In this document: positions 6,723 to 9,814 of the stretch, piece by piece | Layout of the letters: every line of letters starts with the position of its first letter | Position numbering within the stretch: position 1 is the stretch's first letter | The notes under the pieces: model-generated | Told to the model about the DNA's origin: nothing | Databases searched by the model: none | Seen by the model: only the letters and a program-made list of their open reading frames with translations | Made by a program: the position numbers and the translations under genes | Assembly (NCBI GenBank): GCA_007120095.1 | Contig: SKOM01000182.1 | Span: 1 to 9,814 of the forward strand | From: Candidatus Competibacteraceae bacterium | GTDB lineage: Bacteria > Pseudomonadota > Gammaproteobacteria > Competibacterales > Competibacteraceae | Length of the DNA stretch: 9,814 nt | Direction of reading: 5' to 3'

Positions 6723-6836
6723 TTAGACAAAACGCTGTTTATTTAAACAAACTCTCGTATCCAAATGCGGGATAGACAATACCATCGATCCAGAATAGGT
6801 TACATTGAGCAACGCTGGGATGACTTGATCTAACAT
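6723..6836 (-). CDS. Small ORF in the pflB leader, 37 codons
   Basis: ATG at 6836 is preceded by GGAGGAG (6841-6847), 4 bases upstream, the strongest ribosome-binding site in the window together with that of ktrA. The predicted peptide begins MLDQVIPALLNVTYSGSM and ends in CLNKQRFV, followed by TAA at 6723-6725. It lies 110 bases before pflB on the same strand, so it would be translated from the pfl leader. I do not recognise the sequence. After about codon 13 the next frame reads WIDGIVYPAFGYESLFK and then stops, which looks more protein-like, so the ORF may be a frameshifted version of a ~32-residue peptide. It could be a leader peptide, a small membrane-associated protein, or the start of a lost gene. 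Confidence 0.4.
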   Translation of the reverse strand: MLDQVIPALLNVTYSGSMVLSIPHLDTRVCLNKQRFV

Positions 6837-6858
6837 GATCACTCCTCCAGTTTTTCGT

Positions 6859-6873
6859 GGTTACGCTGTAACC
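6859..6873. promoter_or_regulatory. Palindrome, candidate operator of the pfl leader
   Basis: GGTTAC-GCT-GTAACC is a perfect 6-bp inverted repeat. An inverted second copy of its right part, GTTACAGC, lies at 6919-6926 inside the candidate promoter, pairing with GCTGTAAC at 6865-6872. Two half-sites around the expected transcript start suggest a regulator site, or a hairpin at the very 5' end of the mRNA. No known regulator is recognised. Confidence 0.35.
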
Positions 6874-6899
6874 GTTGAGCTCACTTACTTTCACATAGC

Positions 6900-6928
6900 C
6901 TTATTTTGACAGAGTTGTGTTACAGCAA
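6900..6928 (-). promoter_or_regulatory. Candidate promoter for the small ORF and pflB
   Basis: On the minus strand TTGCTG (6928-6923) is separated by 17 bases from AATAAG (6905-6900), which matches the sigma-70 -10 box at 4 of 6 positions. It would start transcription near 6893, about 57 bases before the small ORF and 280 before pflB. The match is only fair and other start sites are possible. Confidence 0.3.
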
Positions 6929-6950
6929 TTTGTCGGTAGCGATCAGCCGT

Positions 6951-6973
6951 ATTCCGCCAGTCTATGGCGGAAT
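6951..6973. repeat. Palindromic intergenic repeat (REP-like)
   Basis: ATTCCGCCA (6951-6959) and TGGCGGAAT (6965-6973) form a perfect 9-bp stem with a 5-base loop. The form ATTCC-GC-rich stem-GGAATGACG is that of dispersed short palindromes found between genes in many gammaproteobacteria. It runs straight into the 23-base repeat that recurs at 9552. As it lies beyond the treY fragment and before the pfl promoter, it may also separate the two transcription units. Confidence 0.6.
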
Positions 6974-6992
6974 GACGGCATGGATTAACGCG
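6970..6992. repeat. 23-base direct repeat, left copy
   Basis: These 23 bases, from GAATGACGGC to ATTAACGCG, occur again without mismatch at 9552-9574 in the same orientation. In both places the copy lies just beyond a treY 3' end, so it is the outer part of the duplicated segment that brackets ktrAB. Confidence 0.85.
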
Positions 6993-6994
6993 GG

Positions 6995-7270
6995 TTAGTC
7001 ACATCCAAGGGCATACACCGACACCGGCAAGGCGGTCAGCAGGGTTTCGACACGAGCAGTGGCCTCACAGGGCTGGACTTGATCGGTGATTACCTCACGC
7101 CACTGCCGACTCTGCCAGCCCTCGGGCAACACGATATGAGTATCCTCCCAGTCGCGCAGTAATAATTCATCGGGATCGGCCAGTAAGGGCCGTACTAACC
7201 GTGGCACAATACTCAAAGGATTCGCGTCTCTGATATGCTGGCGTGCTGGGAATAGAGCATTGGTATCCGT
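6995..7270 (-). pseudogene. treY: Detached 3' fragment of treY (duplicate)
   Basis: The minus-strand frame ending at 6995 encodes LSIVPRLVRPLLADPDELLL, then RDWEDTHIVLPEGW and later LLTALPVSVYALGCD. I read this as the C-terminal end of maltooligosyltrehalose synthase (a VVPRL strand, W-x-DT-x-x-LP, then a final LPVxV strand). The frame is open up to an ATG at 7348, inside the end of ktrB, but the first ~29 residues, including a run of three prolines coded by nine C, do not look like TreY. The same segment recurs at 9650-9814 with 6 differences in 165 bases. Only about 80 of some 900 residues are present, so it is a non-functional copy. The differences include 2 silent ones. The TreY call is moderate; the duplication is certain. 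Confidence 0.62.
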
Positions 7271-7331
7271 TCCGCAAGGGGGGGGGTGAACGGTTACAAT
7301 TGAACCCATTATGTCAGTCACCGGCGAGGAA

Positions 7332-8678
7332 TCAGCCGATGTAGACATCTCCGGCCGGGTAGCGCACGCGCGGCAAGGTACGCGTGGCCAGAAACAGACC
7401 CAGTGCCAGCGGCCCTACCCGGCCGAGGAACATCAACAGCATTAGTGCGATCTGACCGGGCAGATCCAGACTAGCGGTCACGCCTCGCGACAGCCCGACC
7501 GTGCCGAAAGCCGAGATCGCCTCGAACAGAAAATCCAGGAACTCTCCCTGGTTGGTCAGCACGATGCCGAACACGCCCAGGGCGACGACCATCAGCGCCA
7601 GGAAGCTCAGCACCCATAACCTCATGACCTGAGCGTGGGCCAGGGTGTGCCCGAAGATATCAAGCTCAGCGTGCTTTCGAACGAAAGCAACGACCGCCAG
7701 CAATAAAACGATCAGCGTGGTCAGCTTGATGCCGCCGGCCGTTGAGGTACTGCCAGCGCCGACAAACATCAGACCCATCAACAACACCGACGTGGCGTCG
7801 TGTAGACCGGCAATGTCGATCGTGTTGAAGCCGGCGGTACGCGTGGTGACAGCCTGAAACCAGGCTGCCATCAGCCGATCTGCCCAGCTGCTGAACTGAC
7901 CGAGGGTCTCGGGGTTGGTCCATTCCAGGGCGGCGATCAGCAAGACACTGACCGGAATGATCACCGCCGTTCCTGCCAGCATGAGCCGGGTATGCAGCGA
8001 AAAACCACGCCAGCGGCCCTGCCGATAGACGTCTGCGATAACGCTGAAGCCCAAACCACCAATAAGAATCAGCAGCGGAACGGCCATGTTCATCAGCGGA
8101 TGAGTCGCCCAGCGCGACAGACTGTCGGGAAACAGACCAAAACCCGCATTGTTGAACGCAGAAACGGCATGGAACAGCGACTGCCAAAGCCCCTCTCGCC
8201 ATCCGAATTCGGGCACGAAGATAAATGCCAGGACAATCGTACCGACGAGTTCGCAGGCAACGACAACGCGAAAAATGACCGAGACCAGCCACAACAGGTG
8301 CGCAAGAGAGGTCTGGTTGAGTTCGTGACGCAGGTAGACGCGGCCCTGCAAACCGACCGACTGTCCCAGCATGGCCAGGATCAGCACGGCAAAGGTCATG
8401 ATCCCCAAGCCGCCGAGCTGGATCAGTGCAAGGATCACAGCTTGGCCCAAGAAGGTAAAGGCACTGCCGGTATCGACCACCATCAGGCCAGTCACCGTGA
8501 CGGCAGAAACGGCGGTAAAGATCGCTTCCGACCAGGCCAGCGGCTGAGTTGCTGCCGCCGGTAGCATCAGCAAGCCGGCACCTGAGGCAATGAGCAATGC
8601 GTAAACCATCATCAACACCAGCGGCGGCGGCAGACCGATGGTGTGATCGCGAATGGCCATCTGCGGGCCGACAGGCAT
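7332..8678 (-). CDS. ktrB: KtrB/TrkH-family potassium channel subunit
   Basis: A 448-residue membrane protein of the TrkH/KtrB superfamily, which makes the ion path of Na+-dependent K+ uptake systems. The four pore loops each keep their filter glycine: TVTGL (G64), FNNAG (G179), RTAG (G283) and GTVG (G395). The intramembrane gate loop between them is visible as GAGSTSTAGGIK (307-318). Length is that of KtrB rather than the longer TrkH. The start at ATG 8678 is 11 bases after ktrA; ATG at 8660 is an in-frame alternative, and neither has a clear ribosome site, so translational coupling with ktrA is likely. The C-terminus YPAGDVYIG fits the family, where the end contacts the KtrA ring. Downstream is the treY fragment. 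Confidence 0.93.
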   Translation of the reverse strand: MPVGPQMAIRDHTIGLPPPLVLMMVYALLIASGAGLLMLPAAATQPLAWSEAIFTAVSAVTVTGLMVVDTGSAFTFLGQAVILALIQLGGLGIMTFAVLILAMLGQSVGLQGRVYLRHELNQTSLAHLLWLVSVIFRVVVACELVGTIVLAFIFVPEFGWREGLWQSLFHAVSAFNNAGFGLFPDSLSRWATHPLMNMAVPLLILIGGLGFSVIADVYRQGRWRGFSLHTRLMLAGTAVIIPVSVLLIAALEWTNPETLGQFSSWADRLMAAWFQAVTTRTAGFNTIDIAGLHDATSVLLMGLMFVGAGSTSTAGGIKLTTLIVLLLAVVAFVRKHAELDIFGHTLAHAQVMRLWVLSFLALMVVALGVFGIVLTNQGEFLDFLFEAISAFGTVGLSRGVTASLDLPGQIALMLLMFLGRVGPLALGLFLATRTLPRVRYPAGDVYIG

Positions 8679-8689
8679 GATGGGGGTAA

Positions 8690-9349
8690 TCAGATACTGT
8701 CGGTGAATTCGAGCAAGCTTCTGCGATGACCCAGCAGCAACAGCTTGTCATCCTCGCGCAGCCGCAGTTCATTTTCGTTGGCCGAGACATACTCCGAACC
8801 CCGCACGATCCCGAGACAGCGGATTTTGAAGCGCTTACCCAGCTTCAGCTCAGCCAATAGATGATCCTCCAGCTTTTCCGGCACTGCGAAATCGACCACG
8901 TGGGTTTCTTCACCGACCCGGATATAGTCCCGAACCAGAGGATTGTGCAACATCTGAGCAAGATGCTGGGCCACTTCCTGCTCGGGATGGATAACGCGAT
9001 CAACCTCAAGCCGCTTGAGGATCTCGTCATGCACAGCGTTGACCGCTTTTGCCCACACCTTGGGGACACCCAGCAACTTGACATTCATGGCCGCCAGGAT
9101 GTTGGCTTCCAGGTTCTTGATCGCGATGACTGCAACATCGTACTGATCGACGCCGACTTCGCGCAGGGCCTCGGCGTCGCGGGCGTCGAGAATAACAGCT
9201 TCGTTCAAGGCTTCGGCAATGTCGCTGACGCTGCGCTCGTCTGTGCAGATGCCCAGGACGTGGTTACCGAAACTGGCCAATTCTCGGGCCACCGTGCTGC
9301 CCAGGATGTCCAGGCCGATGACGACGAACTTTCTTTTCTTGTGTCCCAT
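8690..9349 (-). CDS. ktrA: KtrA-type RCK regulatory subunit of potassium uptake
   Basis: A 219-residue cytosolic protein that forms the octameric ring controlling KtrB through nucleotide binding. Residues ~7-135 are an RCK_N/Rossmann domain (FVVIGLDILGSTVAREL), and ~140-219 an RCK_C domain (IRCLGIVRGSEY...LREDDKLLLLG). I chose ATG 9349 because GGGAGGT lies 4 bases upstream; the frame is open to 9406 but the extra 19 residues are not family-like. Two ligand-site positions are unusual: the GxGxxG loop reads G-L-D-I-L-G, so the second glycine is D14, and the acidic residue expected at the end of strand 2 is C35. ktrB follows 11 bases later in one operon. Neighbourhood to treY suggests osmotic adaptation. 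Family assignment is firm; ligand preference is open. Confidence 0.92.
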   Translation of the reverse strand: MGHKKRKFVVIGLDILGSTVARELASFGNHVLGICTDERSVSDIAEALNEAVILDARDAEALREVGVDQYDVAVIAIKNLEANILAAMNVKLLGVPKVWAKAVNAVHDEILKRLEVDRVIHPEQEVAQHLAQMLHNPLVRDYIRVGEETHVVDFAVPEKLEDHLLAELKLGKRFKIRCLGIVRGSEYVSANENELRLREDDKLLLLGHRRSLLEFTDSI

Positions 9350-9353
9350 GTGT

Positions 9354-9360
9354 ACCTCCC
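9354..9360 (-). promoter_or_regulatory. Ribosome-binding site of ktrA
   Basis: GGGAGGT on the minus strand, 4 bases before ATG 9349. It decides the ktrA start against the upstream in-frame ATG at 9406. Confidence 0.85.
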
Positions 9361-9551
9361 TGAAAAACGAATGGTCGGCGTCTGCTGCTGCAAGGGCTGA
9401 CAGCATAGCCGATCCGGCGATCCCCGATTTCGAACCGGAATCAGCCAGCCCGGCCCAGCTGAATAACGGGGGCGAAAAAGGTCACCAGGATGAAACCCGC
9501 CACGGCCAGTTAGATGGTAGTGCGCAGCGGACACTAACACAGGGTGTTCCA

Positions 9552-9574
9552 GAATGACGGCATGGATTAACGCG
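9552..9574. repeat. 23-base direct repeat, right copy
   Basis: Exact second copy of the repeat at 6970-6992. Here it is 60 bases from the treY stop codon, against 2 bases in the left copy. The palindrome that precedes the left copy is not present before this one (TGTTCCA instead). The rest of 9407-9634 holds only a short hydrophobic open stretch (9441-9509) without a start or ribosome site. Confidence 0.85.
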
Positions 9575-9634
9575 ATTTACCCAATCCTATCAGCTTATTA
9601 GATATAGGGGTAATTGTGTAGCGCAGAATAGCGT

Positions 9635-9814
9635 TTAATCCTGCAACCTATACACTGCCACAGGCAAGGCGGCCAGCAGGGTTTCGACACGAGCAGTGGC
9701 CTCACAGGGCTGGACTTGATCGGTGATCACCTCACGCCACTGCCGACCCTGCCAGCCCTCGGGCAACACGATATGAGTATCCTCCCAGTCGCGCAGTAAT
9801 AATTCATCGGGATC
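9635..9814 (-). CDS. treY: 3' end of treY, maltooligosyltrehalose synthase (partial)
   Basis: The last 59 codons of a minus-strand gene whose start lies beyond the right edge. They begin DPDELLLRDWEDTHIVLPEG and end LLAALPVAVYRLQD before TAA at 9635-9637. The pattern W-x-DT-x-x-LP followed by a WREVIT strand and a closing LPVAV strand is what I know from the C-terminal domain of TreY, the enzyme that converts the reducing-end alpha-1,4 bond of maltooligosaccharides to a trehalose bond. The catalytic barrel is outside the window. This copy reads through to the window edge and is probably the working one; the left copy at 6995 is only a fragment. The final residues differ between the copies (VYRLQD against VYALGCD). 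The identification rests on a short stretch and needs the upstream sequence. Confidence 0.6.
   Translation of the reverse strand, partial: DPDELLLRDWEDTHIVLPEGWQGRQWREVITDQVQPCEATARVETLLAALPVAVYRLQD

Noticed and set aside
6906..6911. Perfect TTGACA -35 box on the plus strand
   Set aside because: No -10 box at 16-18 bases and no plus-strand gene downstream.
6613..6950. FNR-type operator before pflB
   Set aside because: The closest sequence, TGATCTAACATGATCA at 6825-6840, has TGAT and ATCA 8 bases apart instead of 4, and overlaps the start of the small ORF.
7666..8790. Long open frames overlapping ktrB in other frames on both strands
   Set aside because: They are shadows of GC-rich coding sequence; ktrB has all four pore motifs in its own frame, the overlapping frames show no family features.
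9420..9445. tRNA-like TTCGAACC segment
   Set aside because: No acceptor, D or anticodon arm can be built around it on either strand.
9441..9533. Short hydrophobic frame (LAVAGFILVTFFAPVIQLG) on the minus strand upstream of ktrA
   Set aside because: It has an in-frame stop before it, no ribosome site and only ~22 residues; perhaps a relic of a membrane protein, but not supportable as a gene.
1..9814. CRISPR array or retron-like structure
   Set aside because: No regularly spaced repeats and no reverse transcriptase or Cas-like protein; the only exact repeats are the treY/23-mer pair and short ones listed above.

Overview
The window looks like accessory or variable chromosome of a gammaproteobacterium. 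The basis is the pflB/pflA type, an NmFic-like Fic protein, KtrAB, integron-style recombination sites and short palindromic intergenic repeats. I do not recognise the genus. Base composition changes along the window: the central pfl block is clearly more AT-rich than the ktr block to its right, so the segments probably have different histories.

Left part (1-2040, plus strand) is an eroded defence and integron-like zone. It starts with the first codons of a BrnT-type toxin gene. Next is an intact GNAT acetyltransferase organised like an integron gene cassette: a recombination-site core lies just before the gene, and an attC-like folded site overlaps its stop codon. Then come remains of a type I restriction-modification operon in the order hsdM (in-frame internal deletion) - fic (intact) - hsdS (first ~51 codons only). 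The hsdS piece ends abruptly in a 5' fragment of an IS4-family transposase on the opposite strand. The Fic protein is the only complete gene of that operon and keeps both its catalytic motif and its C-terminal autoinhibitory motif.

Middle part (2170-6930, minus strand) is an anaerobic pyruvate module: pflB (pyruvate formate-lyase), pflA (its radical-SAM activase) and an OFA-family MFS transporter, with gaps of 5 and 7 bases, so almost certainly one transcript. PflA installs the glycyl radical in PflB, PflB splits pyruvate plus CoA into acetyl-CoA and formate, and the transporter probably moves formate or a related carboxylate. The leader contains a 37-codon ORF with a very strong ribosome-binding site, a nested hairpin and paired inverted repeats. 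A nested inverted repeat follows the last gene.

Right part (6950-9814, minus strand) carries ktrA-ktrB, a two-component potassium uptake system (RCK regulator plus TrkH/KtrB-type channel). This pair is bracketed by direct repeats. On the right is the 3' end of a gene that I read as treY (maltooligosyltrehalose synthase), running off the window. On the left is a second, detached treY 3' fragment that matches it at 159 of 165 aligned bases. Each treY end is followed by the same 23-base repeat. The arrangement looks like a single-crossover insertion or a segmental duplication, and it could in principle loop ktrAB out again. Potassium uptake and trehalose synthesis are both osmotic-stress functions, so the neighbourhood makes biological sense.

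I did not find a clearly new multi-gene system. The items most worth following are the GNAT cassette, the surviving Fic gene in a dead hsd locus, the leader ORF of the pfl operon and the repeat-bracketed ktrAB unit.
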